From assembly GCA_003999685.1 (NCBI GenBank), contig CP021223.1, positions 372,001-436,000 on the forward strand: 64,000 nt of DNA. The letters run 5' to 3'. Source of the stretch: Taiwanofungus camphoratus (Eukaryota; Basidiomycota; Agaricomycetes; Polyporales; Taiwanofungaceae). Of the stretch, positions 10,758 through 22,401 are shown in pieces. Position numbers and translations under genes: made by a program. Position 1 is the stretch's first letter; each line of letters begins with the position of its first letter. A model generated the notes under the pieces. The model was not told the origin of the DNA and did no database searches. It saw nothing but the letters and a program-made list of their open reading frames with translations.

Positions 10758-13700
10758 TTACGTAGGCGGCATGGACTCTCGCCTGACTGCAAAGCTTACA
10801 AACCGTTTGAAGTCGGAGAACACTTCTCTCCTGGTTGTCTGGTCAGTCTTGGGCGGTGTCTCCGACCCAGTTGGTGGACCCGAAATAGGTGGCGACGCCA
10901 AAGCTGCCAGTATACTATCTCCAGTGCTTGCTCCAGGGAGAAGGGAAACTCGACTGCTGGCTGGGCTTGTAAGGCTCGTGACTTGACCGGGATCCATATC
11001 AAGAGAAGACAGAAATGAAGTACTATCGAGATCCGTCTTGGTACTGGTAATTGTCAAGAAGGTATCCAGAAGATCATTTTGTTGGGCCCTTGTAGTGCCT
11101 TTTAGATCAAGAACCTGTAAAATGCTCGGGCTCTGCTGAGTCTGCATATATAAAGAAGTATCACAGACCTTCTGGAAATTGGTGAATGATGCGTCCCCGA
11201 TCACCAGAGTGTAATTCAGGATGAAGCCTTCTGCCGGGTCCTGCGTATCTCATAAGAAACAGCACAAGAAACAGCACACAAAGCAGTAAGCAACCTCAAA
11301 CCTACCACAGGAGTTACAATGACCTTCAGCAAAGCTTCCAGCCTCGTTGTCTGCTTAGTCACGCTTCGAGTATAACTAAGACTTTATCATCAGAGGGGAT
11401 CTCGGCCCTTAGATTTGGAGACATACTTAGATGTCATCAAAGTCTCTCCAGGTATTCTCAGAAGCGCAGCTTTCAATGCTTGTAGGTCAATGAGGAGCTG
11501 GCAGGAAGTAAGAATGATAGTCATGAGCAAGCCACTAATAAAGCCTACCTGTTCGGCTCCAATTTCCTTTAGAGGTCGACTCTTCACGAGTGCATTAGTG
11601 AATTTGGCGAACAAGTTACTGGAAGGCAGTTGCCATAAACATGACAAGTAAAATAAAGATGCCATAACGAACCTCGAAGCTTTGTCCAAGAAATTACGGA
11701 GATACTTTTTCTGTTCTACAAGTGGTTTGACCGTCTCCACGACCTGCTCTATGGACTTGATGAGTTCTTCGACATATGCTGACTGGCCGCTAACGGACTT
11801 CAACGAGGCCCAGGAGCTCCGTGTCATGTTCGAGAATGCTGATTCACATGCAGAGTCCAGTTCCCGTAGCATGACCTGGATTGCCGAAGAGACGGCACTG
11901 GACCGGATTCGAGATGTAGCGCGACGGCGGACAAAATGTATTGTACAGACGTACCTGACAAAAAGGTCTCGCTCGTCCTGCAGAGTGATCTTGTTCTTGA
12001 ACGTCTCATCACTCTTTTCTTTTATATTCTCTTCCAACTAGATTGATATTGAGTACTGCCTGTGTGTGTGATAAAGTAAGATCTACATCACCTCCGCTGC
12101 CGTTGTCTGGCAGTAGTCCGCAGTGTTGATGAGTGTACAGGCATTCTTCAGTTCATTCATGTCAAAGCGGCTCTCCACGGATCTTCTTGACAACATAGCA
12201 GGTCTGGAACAAGTTGTGTCATGAAGAACACGACATTTGCAGGTAAAAACCTACCGCTTGAGGCTCGCTACCAGAACATCCTCTGCAGTATAATTTTGAA
12301 GGAGAGAGAGATTAGCAAACATTCCTAAGAACGCTAAGACGTAGACTAACCCGCGTATATGCGAAGCCACTTCTTATACAAAGTACAAAGATCAAACAAT
12401 GGCTGACCGATGAATAACCTTGCACACTGGTCCAGTGTTTGTGCATAGAAGTAAAATAGTTCTGTTGAAGATGGAAGAACCAGCACAGGCGGCGCGTCCT
12501 CATTTGCTGATGTCGAAGCCGTTTCAAGCGAGGATCGAGACTTGGGACCTCTATATTGTGCAAGCATGTCTGACAGTGCCCTGCGATGGCGCGAATTCAA
12601 ACGCTGTGATTAACTCGGAACGAAAAATACGAAACTTGTCTTGGGCATCGATATAGACACCCATATGGGGCTCGAAAGCAGAAGAGATGGTCTTGGAAGG
12701 CCGGGAGGCTCCAGCAGGTTGTGTAGCTTTCAAGATCTCTGCAAGCTACGCATGCAGAGTTTAGGTTCGCTAATACTAAGGATCCCAGGTAGATGGCTGA
12801 CCGAAGTGATAAATTTTCTTGCAATAGATGCTTCAAACTCCATTGTTTCCTGAAGCGTGTCCAAAAGCTGCTTCACAGTTAGTTTCGACCCTGCCTTCGA
12901 CAGTAGGACTGTCATGTCATCTCTTCAATCCCATGAAGGTAATCGTCAGAAGTCAAGTCTCGTCCGATAACTGGACATAAACTCCGACCTGGTGATTTCG
13001 ATAAATTTGGAACACAGAAACCATCCCACCTTCCATTCTTCAGGAAACACGCGTCCTTGCTCCGTCTCGTGAGTCTGCAGTAAGCGTCTAAACCAGGCAA
13101 AGCGGCGTGAGAGGTTGTCCAGCTGGCCCGCCTCATCCGTTGCCCGGAATATGCGTCGATACTCTTTGAGTTCCAGCGCAACATAGCGGTCGACAAATTG
13201 TGTGCGAACTTCGGGCCCGAGCACGTCTATCACAAGACATGCATCTGCAATTATCGAGCTCTTGATTGGCTTTGCGGGATCTTGCATGTAGCTGCGAAGG
13301 GGCGTCACGATAAACAAGCGAGATGATGAGATGATGAGTTATTCCGTACAACTTCTCCCAGTCTGCATCTATCTTGAGTCGGAGCTCACCCTGGATTTCT
13401 TGTATCCGACGCCGGAGTTGAGAAATGCGCTGCACCGAGGTGTACGGCTTGAAGAAAGCACCTATTTGCTTTACCGCCTGCGCATTGAAGTGTGATCAAA
13501 TCTTGAATGAAATGCACAAGATCAAAAGAGATATCACTAACAGCTAAAGTCTGCACAATCTCATGATACTTCTTCTCCTTTACCTGATCCTCCAATTGGC
13601 TGAGTGCGTTTACTGCAGAAACAAGGAACTAAGGAACAAAGAACCCAGACAGAACTCTGTGGACATACCCAGCATTTGCAATCTTTTCAGAGTAGTCATG

Positions 13701-14288
13701 CCGAGAATGAGATTCCTCTTTGCTAAATCCAGAACCTGAATCTCCTTCGTGATATTCTTCACGACTGCTTCCGACTCGGTTGCCTTCTCCCGAATGCGAG
13801 ACATTTGACCAAGAAGATCCTATCGTTTCAATACAAAACAAAGTCACGTCCTTAGCGTTCAGCTTTGTATGGGATGCGGAGGATGGTGCCTAGGAACATA
13901 CCGAGATCATTTCTTGTATCTGCTGTATCCTACTCGGGTCTTGGTTACGCCTCAATTGATCCATCAAGGATTCTATCTCGCGCTGAAGCTCCATCTCATT
14001 TTCGATGAGACGTGCTTCCACAGCCGCCAACTGGCCAAGTGATGCCTCTGCATGTCGCAACCACGTCAATGACACAGGCATGCAAGTTGTATGACGCTTA
14101 CCGTCTGGGAAGTAACTATTGAGGATGCTTACGGGGTCAAAGGTGTTCGAGAGTCTATCTAGAGGATCTGCTTCTTGTCCTGGATGAAGATCAAGGACCC
14201 GCCCTATTGAAACGATCAACTCAGGCGGGAGCTCGCCTTCACGGAAGTTGAAAGTCGGTAGAGGTGGATGAGTTGAATTGACAGCCAT
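10758..14288 (-). CDS. VPS53: GARP complex subunit Vps53
   Basis: Vps53 is a subunit of the GARP tether that returns endosome-derived vesicles to the trans-Golgi network. About 18 exons can be placed, from 14288-14102 at the 5' end to 11114-10758 at the 3' end; one (12282-12255) is only 28 nt. Recognisable blocks include DPVSILNSYFPDEASLGQL, a coiled-coil region through SLMDQLRRNQDPSRIQQIQE and VVKNITKEIQVLDLAKRNLI, then KPIKSSIIADACLVIDVLGP, YVALELKEYRRIFRATDEAG, FPEEWKVGWFLCSKFIEITR and SSAFEPHMGVYIDAQDK. The Ser/Thr/Pro-rich tail ends MPPT. The start ATG at 14288 lies 192 bp from the oppositely directed start of the MBIP-like gene, so the two probably share a promoter. Confidence 0.92.
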
Positions 14289-14480
14289 TATTCGTGTCTG
14301 ACCTTAGGTCACAAAAGAGCTTTCTCTGCCTATGTCAAAAAAATATTAGGGTTCTATAGCCACATATACGGTGTACAATAGGGGACGGTCACGGTGATAG
14401 GTCAGCGATCGAGTCGGAGTCGGGTACCTTTCCAAAACAGGCAACCGCGCCTTGATTTACAAGGAGCAAATACAGACGGG
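14289..14480. promoter_or_regulatory. Bidirectional promoter, VPS53 / MBIP-like
   Basis: Only 192 bp separate the ATG of VPS53 (-) from the ATG of the MBIP-like gene (+). Both transcripts must be driven from this interval, so a shared promoter is inferred. An A-run followed by an AATATTAGG stretch near 14335-14350 is the only AT-rich spot. No factor site can be named. Confidence 0.6.
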
Positions 14481-16487
14481 ATGTTTCCTGTTTCGGCCTT
14501 GCTTTCATTCATGACTTCCGGACCTCCTCCCTCAGCTGCCGGCCCATCCCAAACCGCGGATGGTGGCCATACTGACAGTCCTGAAGTAACAAACTCTGTA
14601 TCAACATCTCTACAGATACCTACGTTCTTAACTGGGCAGTCTACACCCGCTTTGACGGGAGTACCTTCCCCATCTTCAAGTGTCTCTGGCTGTCCCCAAT
14701 ATTCACCTTCAGGTACTCTGCTACAACCCGCGCAAAGTCCGTATGGTGCCCTAAGACTCGCTCAAGACCCGATCACCCCACAGTATGCACATCAATTTCC
14801 ACCCCAAGCTTCAGGCCCAGCTGTGATCCCTGCCCGGAATCCTTCACAAACTACTAAACTAGCTCTGAGTGGAACCGCAGCGTACAGCGCAGCTCAAACA
14901 CAAGGGCAGAATATGATACAGCCTCCCAGTTACACCTACTATAACTATCCTATCAATGGTTGGGGAAATGCATGGTCTGTGGGTGCATATCCATATGGAG
15001 CTACGGGAACGTACCAGTACTCCTACCCTCATTCCCAGTCTCTTTCCCAAGTTTCTCCGAATACACATCCGTACTACTCTGTAACAGGTCAAGTACAGCC
15101 GAAGCCAAAAACGCCTTCCCCTTCACCCTCGCCTTCGCCACCCCCGGAATATCACAAACAATGGGATGCAGTCATCAAGACTTTCTTATCTTCGATCGGT
15201 TTCACTCAGGCTGTCAGAGGATTTGAGGCAGACATGATTGTAATGAATCCAGAGTGGGAGCGTAAGAAAGTTCCCGAGGCTCTAGGTAGTCTCATGAAGG
15301 ACCTTCTCGTGAGTTAATTGTATATCACACACAATACTTGACGGAATCATTAAAGTTTCTTCAAGAAACTTGGGGAAAGTAAGGATGATGATAAGGACGA
15401 CGATCGACCCAGAGAGCGCTCCCTCGATGAGCGGAAACTGGACTATCTACACCTCGTGAATGGTGCTGAACCACGTTCGCAGACGTCAGTACGTTCTTCT
15501 GTCCTTCGGATGCAACACAAGGCACTCATTAGACTATTGTGTTCATGCTCAGATTACGAAGTCAATTTCGCGTTTTCTTGCACAAAATCGTGCGCGCAAT
15601 GACGCATCCAACCGCCAAGAGTTTCTTCAATCACTTGCCGAGAAACGGCGGCGTCTGAACGAAAACGGCGACTTCGAGTCTTCCGAGGCCATCCCATCTT
15701 GCGCTCGCACGGACGCAAAAACACAAAATAGAGATTTGCAGATGAAGTACGACATCGCCAAGAATGAGGATGGCCCGCTGCGCAGGACGCTGAAGAGCAG
15801 CGTTGCCCCGGGTGCTAGTTCAACAAATTCGCCAGAAAAACCGAAGCATCCAGAGGGCTCGGGCGCGATAGAGTCTACTGTATATGTACCGACCGCCGAA
15901 CGGTATCCCGCATTAGACGAACGTTTGGGAAATATTGAGACCCATCTCGCAGTGCGCTATGGTGCGAATTGAACTTGTATAGTGATTGACACGCTTGTAC
16001 TAACAATTTGGATGTGAAGTGCCCTCGTTGCCTCGGTCCTTACTCGATCGCTTGAAGTTCCTCGAGGATCATATAATACAATTAGAAAAGGAGTACCCGC
16101 CTTGGGCTGCTCTACACTTCAACCAACCAAATCGTGGTGTACGTTTTTCTCGATGTCTCTCCGCATCATTTACCGATCAGATACCCTCATTAGTGGCCAC
16201 CACCCCCGCGGCCTACTCCTATCATTGTTCCTTCCCACCTCACATCAACTGCCGCACCCGAGAACTCAACTAACGTCATCCCCTCCACAAATTCTTCGAT
16301 GCCTTATGTTCAATTCCCCTCATCGGCATCCACTATCCCCTTGGCTGCTGAGGATGCTGAACAGAGTACCACAAAAAATAAAGGCGGATCGGGCCGCAAG
16401 AAATCAAGCTTGCACCGGGCCGTCATGGAAAAATTGGAGGTCCAGAAAGCTATGAATGATCTCGCTGGTATCGGGGGAGATGGTTGA
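14481..16487 (+). CDS. MBIP-like protein (MAP3K12-binding inhibitory protein family)
   Basis: Exons are 14481-15308, 15366-15488, 15553-15961, 16020-16138 and 16194-16487. The N-terminal ~250 residues are Pro/Ser/Thr/Gln/Tyr rich and look disordered. A helical block (HKQWDAVIKTFLSSIGFTQA) follows and then a charged Lys/Asp region. The part that suggests the family is VYVPTAERYPALDERLGNIE followed by VPSLPRSLLDRLKFLEDHII and QLEKEYPPWAALHFNQPNRG, which matches the layout of the conserved MBIP region: a leucine-rich helix pair followed by a short aromatic tail. In animals MBIP belongs to the ATAC acetyltransferase complex. That role here is an inference from the family. The ATG at 14481 was used; the frame extends upstream only through a GTG. 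Confidence 0.6.
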
Positions 16488-17088
16488 GCCGAAATGCATG
16501 ATGGCATTTCGTTATGTGCAACGGTAATTGGCTTACTGCCATGCGATATATCAACGTCAGAACTTTCGCCCTCGTTGCGAGCGCACTTGATCGTGACCGA
16601 CGCCAAATCCCAACCCTAGGACGGAAGTTCCACGACGGGTAGGGTTTCACATAGTCAACGATCTCACTGCAAATTCAAGTCGCTGCATATTTGCGATAGC
16701 TGCGTGTCCTATTTTAACTAGTGTGCCTTTCTTTCTCGAATCGGCAACTAGTGATGAGTCCAGGCGGTGAGATGTGCATCAACCAACACCGCTTCACAAC
16801 ACCGTGTTATCCAAGTTGCATCAGCTTCGTAGTGATGATTTACATTCGTGTCCCTATATCGTGTTACTGAGCTGACTGTTCTCTGGCCGGGCAAGACGAA
16901 TGATCATCCCATAACCCCTAACCCCAGTACATTGAATATCATTGAAATCCGAATGCTTCTCTGAGCATCCTCTGCCCATTTACCATACTTACTCAGCTGG
17001 GTCAGGCCAGGATTGAGTATAGAATACAGAAGTCCCTCACGATCCGCGAGATGCTACTTCTGCTACGACAGCGACGATAGCACACACG
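16488..17088. other. Intergenic
   Basis: No gene recognised. It holds the 3' UTR of the MBIP-like gene and the upstream region of the Yippee-like gene, which point the same way. Confidence 0.5.
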
Positions 17089-17679
17089 ATGAACCAATCC
17101 ACTTCCGATACGAAAGAGCCGGTCGTTGCGGTCTTTCATGACCGTGCAACATTCGCGTGCTCCCAGTGCTCTGCAGTCGTTGTTCGTGTTGAGATTTTGC
17201 ATGCCCGAGACTGTCGGACTGAGTTTCTCGAGTTCAGGCATTGCAGGACGAATTGATCAGCAAATCATTCTCAGGTCGAGATGGCCGTGGCTAGTCAGTC
17301 TGTGCTTTTCTCTGCTGGAAACTGTGCTGATCTCCCGCAAACTCGACTGCTATCAGTTTGATGCACTCCGCAGTGAATGTCAGGATGGGCAAGAAAGAGG
17401 ACCGTCCTCTTTTGTATGTGGTCTCATACCCCTCTATAGCTACACTCACTATGAAGTCGTGCGCAGGACGGGAGTTCATACAGTAGCGGATGTATTCTGC
17501 GTGGGATGCACTGCTCGTCTTGGATGGTATTACTACAAAGCGTCTGACCAATCCCAGAAGTATAAGGAAGGTAAGCAGACCCGCGATATAGGAGTGCTGA
17601 GATTGATGCTCTGATAGGGAAGTATTTACTTGAGCGAGAAAGGCTCGTGAAGGAGAACAAGTGGAAGCTGGATGAGTGA
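17089..17679 (+). CDS. Yippee-like zinc-binding protein
   Basis: Small Yippee/Mis18-fold protein that binds one zinc ion with two CxxC pairs. Exons proposed are 17089-17181, 17247-17293, 17357-17413, 17467-17570 and 17618-17679. The first pair is CSQC, the second FCVGC. Between them lie DELISKSFSGRDGRG and YLMHSAVNVRMGKKEDRPLL, then TGVHTVADVFCVGC, LGWYYYKASDQSQKYKEGKY and a basic C-terminal helix ending KWKLDE. These blocks match the family almost residue for residue, and each inferred splice restores the match. The first donor is uncertain: GT at 17182 gives a loop a few residues shorter than usual after CSQC, and GT at 17188 would add two residues. Fungal relatives (Moh1) have no settled role. 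Confidence 0.9.
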
Positions 17680-18569
17680 TTTATGCTCATATGATCGTGT
17701 TACTGAATGATAGCCAGGAACATTTGTGTATTTGAAGTCATTGTATATATATCGAGACCAAAGCTGGATGCGTTGATACAGCGAGTTATACAAAGCCAAC
17801 CAATCGCCACAACACCTGCTCACATTAAGTTCTCAGCTACCTCTGCAATGAAATCCTACATTCTGGCACCAGCAATAGTGTCCCCGGTCCGGCACCAAGA
17901 AAATGAAGTCAGAATTCCTTGAAATCCTATGAAGTCATTTCCATTCGTATTCCGTCGGCGTTTCTATTGTCAACTCTGGCGACTTGCTGTCGGCATCAGT
18001 CGTACCAACCTTCTCAGAGTTCTCATTTCTAGCTGTGGAAAATCTAGACGGCTGTTGCCTCACGCGGGAACCACGGCGGAATGCGTAAGAAGTGAGACAC
18101 CACTCAGAAGGGGGCACTGTTGTACAAGTCCCATCATGGCATTGTGATTTCTCGGATACAATGTGCACGGTCTCCCATTGGGTAGAGTGAGCCAGTAGCC
18201 GGCCTGCATGGGAGAGGCCTGCAGATGGCCGCCGCCTGGGAGCTTGCTGCCCTTCTCTTTCAGGTGATCACGCGTGCGCGCACCCAGTGATGATCAGGCG
18301 CAATAGAGCTTAGCGCGGGGCACGCGCTGTCATGAGATGCATTCCGAAAACAGGGCAATTCAGTCGCTTGTCATGGGACAGCAAAGGCGATGAATAACCA
18401 ACGACCCCACAGAATAAGACCAAGCAAGGTTCCTAGAAATACCCACAACCCTCTTCTCTTCTGAATCTACGCAAGAAAGCTCCCTCACTGCCTTGACTGT
18501 TCGAGCACTAGCACAAGCATTAGCTCTAGCTGAAATCTAGTCCATACTCTAACCCTCGCTCCACTGCGC
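17680..18569. other. Intergenic, convergent 3' ends
   Basis: Lies between the 3' ends of the Yippee-like gene (+) and cytochrome c peroxidase (-). No coding signal is convincing. Short frames on both strands lack codon bias or family motifs. Confidence 0.5.
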
Positions 18570-20113
18570 TTACTGCTCGTCGGAGCCCTTCATGACCCAG
18601 GGCTCTGAGGCAACAAACTGTGACTGGGGAACACCGAGCTCGAACAGCTTCGAGACCACATTTGAGAAGCTGTGGCCAATGCATCAGCGCCTTGTCAGCT
18701 TACAGCAGGACAAGAGACGGAACGCACTCCTTGAACCAGAGGTCCTGGTCCTCAGCGTATGCCTTGGCGTACTTCTTGAACTCCTTGTCCTGGGTGAGCG
18801 CGTAGTCCGTTCTGCATTCAGGGTGGATTACGATCAACGCTCATGCATTGAAACCGGAGGCTTGGCTGTTACTTACGGCAGCATCATTAGAGAGCGGGAC
18901 TTTTTGTCCTGGAGTTGCTTAGGGCCATCCCACTTGCGCCAGACCCACTTCTCGTCGAAGAGAAGGCGGTAGTACTCGTTACTGACCGTGACAGGTGAGA
19001 ACGTCCAGGGACCCTCGAAGCCAGAACGGTCGCGGTGGCAGCGGCCTAGAGCATGTGCGCCAGACAATGCGACAATTTCCTGGTCGTTGAAGCTGCAATT
19101 CGTGTCAGATAAACAAGGCTTCATGGTGCAAGGGGAAAGCAGCATACCCCATGCGGTAAAAGATCTGGCGTGACGCGAGACCATAGATGAGCTACGGTAT
19201 CTAACCATGGGTGAAAAGAGTGGCTTACGTTACGGAGGTGGTCAGAGCCCTGTGCACCGTCGGGAAGACGGCCGTCAGGGGTAGCCTGGTGCGCAAAGCC
19301 ATCGATTCTTCCAGGTCTCCAGGGGATCTTGGGACCACCCATCTCCTGGATGGCACAGACACCACCGAGAGTCCACAAGTCGCCGTACGAGATCCAGGGG
19401 AACTCCTTCTTGACATCCTCCATAAGCCCACGGGCGATGTGCAAGCCGTTGTTGGCGCCATGCAACGCCTCGGGCTCGAACCGCATCGTGGCATAGTTGC
19501 TATGACAGATGGGCGTCAATAGCGGACCATGCGATAGCGGCATGCAGCATACCTTCCGCCAGTGCCAGTCTCTTTGTCGTAGGTCCCTGACGAGTGCCAC
19601 GCTAAGCGAAGAAACACCGGACCGTACGAGCCATCTAACGACAAGGAAGATCAAACGTTTGTTTTTCTGAACAAACATGTTATCAAGGTCGAACATACCG
19701 TCGTAATCCTTATCAGCGGCCTCGTCCATGATTTCAGCAATCTTGTTGTAGACCTGCAAGAGAAGGACGACGAATGAACCTGGCTGTACTACAGGGCCTG
19801 GAACGCGTCAACTACCGACCTTTTGGTAGTCCTCCTTCGAGGGGACGAAGTTGGCCAGAGCCTTAGCTGACTGTGCGCCAGACTTGAGCGCAGTGCCAGC
19901 CTCCTTGGCACTGTCCGAAGACGAGGTGTAAACATACAATGCAATACCACCGACCGCAGCCGCTCCCAGGCCTGCGAAGAGGGCGGTATTCGACTTCTTT
20001 GGCGGAACCTCGGTCGAATACCTGCGGGTTGCGGTGTTCCTAAAGACCCGCGGCGCTCTGGTAGCGGGGAGCGCTGCCTTGCGAATTGAAGTTCGCAGAG
20101 CGTTAAGGGACAT
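18570..20113 (-). CDS. CCP1: Mitochondrial cytochrome c peroxidase
   Basis: Class I haem peroxidase that reduces H2O2 with electrons from cytochrome c in the mitochondrial intermembrane space. Eight exons on the minus strand run from 20113-19820 to the last one ending at 18570; exon 5 (19164-19148) is only 17 nt. The N-terminus is a basic presequence with an RRYSTE site followed by a hydrophobic sorting segment ([20 protein letters not shown]), the expected bipartite signal. Distal residues are seen in [10 protein letters not shown] (Arg, Trp, His) and the proximal His in [14 protein letters not shown]. The electron-transfer Trp is in [29 protein letters not shown] marks cytochrome c peroxidase rather than ascorbate peroxidase. 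The protein ends VMKGSDEQ. Confidence 0.94.
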
Positions 20114-20679
20114 GATGAGAAGAGAATACGGTGATGGGACAGAAACAAGTGTCGCAGACAGATATGTCGGGAGACCGACGGCGCTTATGAGCGCGTGTCA
20201 TACCATGCTTAGCAAATTCCCTAGTCAATGATGACTCGATCACGTGCCACATTTCATCCAATCATGTCCCGCCAATTCAGGATAGGAACTGGCGGAAGTT
20301 TTCGGAAATTCTGTGCAGCATGCACGCTTACCGTCAGGCGTCAACCGCTTTGCTTATAATTCTCAGTCACGCTATTCATGATCTAATTTCTGAGCAAAAA
20401 TACATGAAACGGGTTGGGCATGTATGCAAGCGAACGCTCAGCTCATGGATTTCATATGAAAATAAGTAGCAGGCGGCTCAGTCGAGGTCTGAGACGTCGA
20501 CAGCAAGACAAGTCGGAGGGAGCACGCCCGTTTTGATCAGTTTCCGTTCGTAGATTATCACGTGCGACAAATTTCCCTTCCGCGATCGCGGATTGGTCGC
20601 CGACGAGCAATTTCTAGTATCTCCAACCATTTTCAAAGACTCGGTGTTGTTCAACTGTTACTGAACGTGCTCTGCGACT
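20114..20679. promoter_or_regulatory. Divergent promoter region, CCP1 / LYAR-type gene
   Basis: The two genes diverge from this 566-bp interval. Seen directly are two CACGTG E-boxes (20241-20246 and 20559-20564), a TGACTC site (20232-20237) and a CCAAT box (20258-20262). The CCAAT and the first E-box lie 130-150 bp upstream of the CCP1 start. Control of a respiratory gene by the Hap complex through CCAAT is established in fungi; its use here is an inference. Confidence 0.5.
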
Positions 20680-22132
20680 ATGGTGTCTTTTCAGTGCGTA
20701 AGTATGTCTCTTGGACGAAACGTAGAATAACATTTGGGCGTCACTTCCAGATGCGACGGTGAGAACCCATTCCACGTACTAGATAATAGTCACCATCTAA
20801 CTGAACGCACCCTTATTTCAGCTTGTGCGGAGGTGGTGAAGAAGCCAAAGCTTGACAAGCACAGGTCACAATGCAATTCTTCATTTACCTGCATCGACTG
20901 CAGCACAACCTTCACTGGTCCCGAGCAGTACAAGAGCCATACAACATGCATCAGCGAGGCAGAAAAGTACCAAAAAGGCCTGTACAAGGGACCCAAGGGC
21001 GTATGTTGGTTTTTTTTTACACCGCATTACCCTTATAATCAACGTCGCCGTGTTACTGTGGATAGCAGCAGAACGGCGGGCCTCGCAACAACAACTACAA
21101 CGACCGTGCTAACGGAAAACAAAATGCTTCAACGGGTACGTATCAACAATGGAACCGCAACCCCAGCGGCGCACGTTCCAGCTGGGGCCGGGGCTATACC
21201 CGCTATGAAGCAACTGGTGCTAACGGCACTCCTTTGGGCACTCCGGTGCGGATGTCGCCTGTTACCACTCCAGTTCCTAGCTCCCCCGCCCCCATGAAAA
21301 CGAACGGCACGAACGCCGATGGCGGTACCTCCGCGGAGAGTGCGAACGTGACTGCTAACGCAGCAAAGCAGGACAAGAAGGACAAGAAGAGGAAGCTGGC
21401 CGCTGCAGACGGCACCGCAGACAAAGTGAGTCTTTGGCTATGAAGCGTGAAAAGAGCCGACTGACGTTTCCCCAGGCTGATGATAAGGAGCCACGGAAAA
21501 AGAAGGCGAAGAAAGACAAGGACACGCTTGATCCTGCCTCGGCTCCTTCTGAGGACACAAAAAAATCGGCGAAGGAGAAAAAGGAGAAGAAGAGAGAGAA
21601 GAAGACTAAGGAGGCTACAGTGGAAGCTTCTGCGTCAGCCTCTCCGGTGAAGGCTCCAGAAGAAGTTGACGGGGCTCGAGAATCAAAGACGAAAGAGAGT
21701 AAGAGTAAGAAGTCGAAGGAGGAGAAAAGGAAGCCGCAGATAAAGGACGCAGGCGTGAGCAACGCGGATGCAGAAAAACCAAAGAAAAGGAGCAAGAAAG
21801 GAAAGGAGCCGGAAGAGGTGCAGGAGGGGGCAGATGCCGGGGAGACAGTATCCGGGTTGGTAAGTGAGAGCTCTGCGAAGGCAGGGAAGAAAAGCAAGAA
21901 GGGCACTGCGGGTGGCGAGATTGTGGCGACGGGAACGGAGGAGCAGGAGGATAAGTCAAGTGTGAAGAGCAAAAAGGACAAAAAGCGAAGAAAGAGTGAG
22001 ATTGACGGTGGGAAGGACGCAGAGGCGATGGACGTCGACGTGCCCCCAGAGCAAGTGAAGGTTAAGGAGAAGAAAGAAAAGAGGGGAAAGAAGGAAAAGA
22101 AGGAGAAGCCTGCGGCGACGGAAGCGGCGTAA
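20680..22132 (+). CDS. LYAR-type zinc-finger nucleolar protein
   Basis: Five exons: 20680-20693, 20751-20758 (an 8-nt micro-exon), 20822-21000, about 21066-21425 and 21476-22132. The spliced start reads MVSFQCDACAEVVKKPKLDK and continues HRSQCNSSFTCIDCSTTF, the tandem LYAR zinc finger (Cys-x2-Cys, later His and Cys pairs), followed by YKSHTTCISEAEKYQKGLYK. A Gly/Asn/Arg-rich stretch and a Pro/Thr spacer come next. The last ~300 residues are a Lys/Glu-rich low-complexity tail with many KKSK and EKKEKK runs, typical of nucleolar proteins. LYAR relatives act in rRNA synthesis and processing. Acceptor 21066 or 21069 (tandem CAG) cannot be decided and would differ by one Gln. Confidence 0.87.
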
Positions 22133-22401
22133 TCCGGCTATGGGTTGGTTAGATTGGTGCAACTCTGTCCTTATGCTGTCGGGATTTATTTTGCGTAGGA
22201 TCTAGGAATATGTTGTTTATGACTCTTGAATAGCTTAAGTTTTAAGTAAAAAATCCAGAGATCATACATTGATTGGTTTACATAGCGGTACACAATTCTG
22301 AGGCAGCGAGCATATGACCAGAATCCTGAGGTATCTTCTTTACTGGAGAACACATCTATAAGTTCCCGAAAATCGTCCAACATTCTACAAATATCGCACA
22401 T
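22133..22401. other. Convergent 3' ends (LYAR-type / ATG3)
   Basis: Short tail-to-tail spacer of about 270 bp. It is AT-richer than the flanking exons and shows no coding signal. Confidence 0.5.

Noticed and set aside
14394-14480. Upstream extension of the MBIP-like protein
   Set aside because: It begins with GTG, unlikely as a start in a nuclear fungal gene; the first in-frame ATG is 14481.
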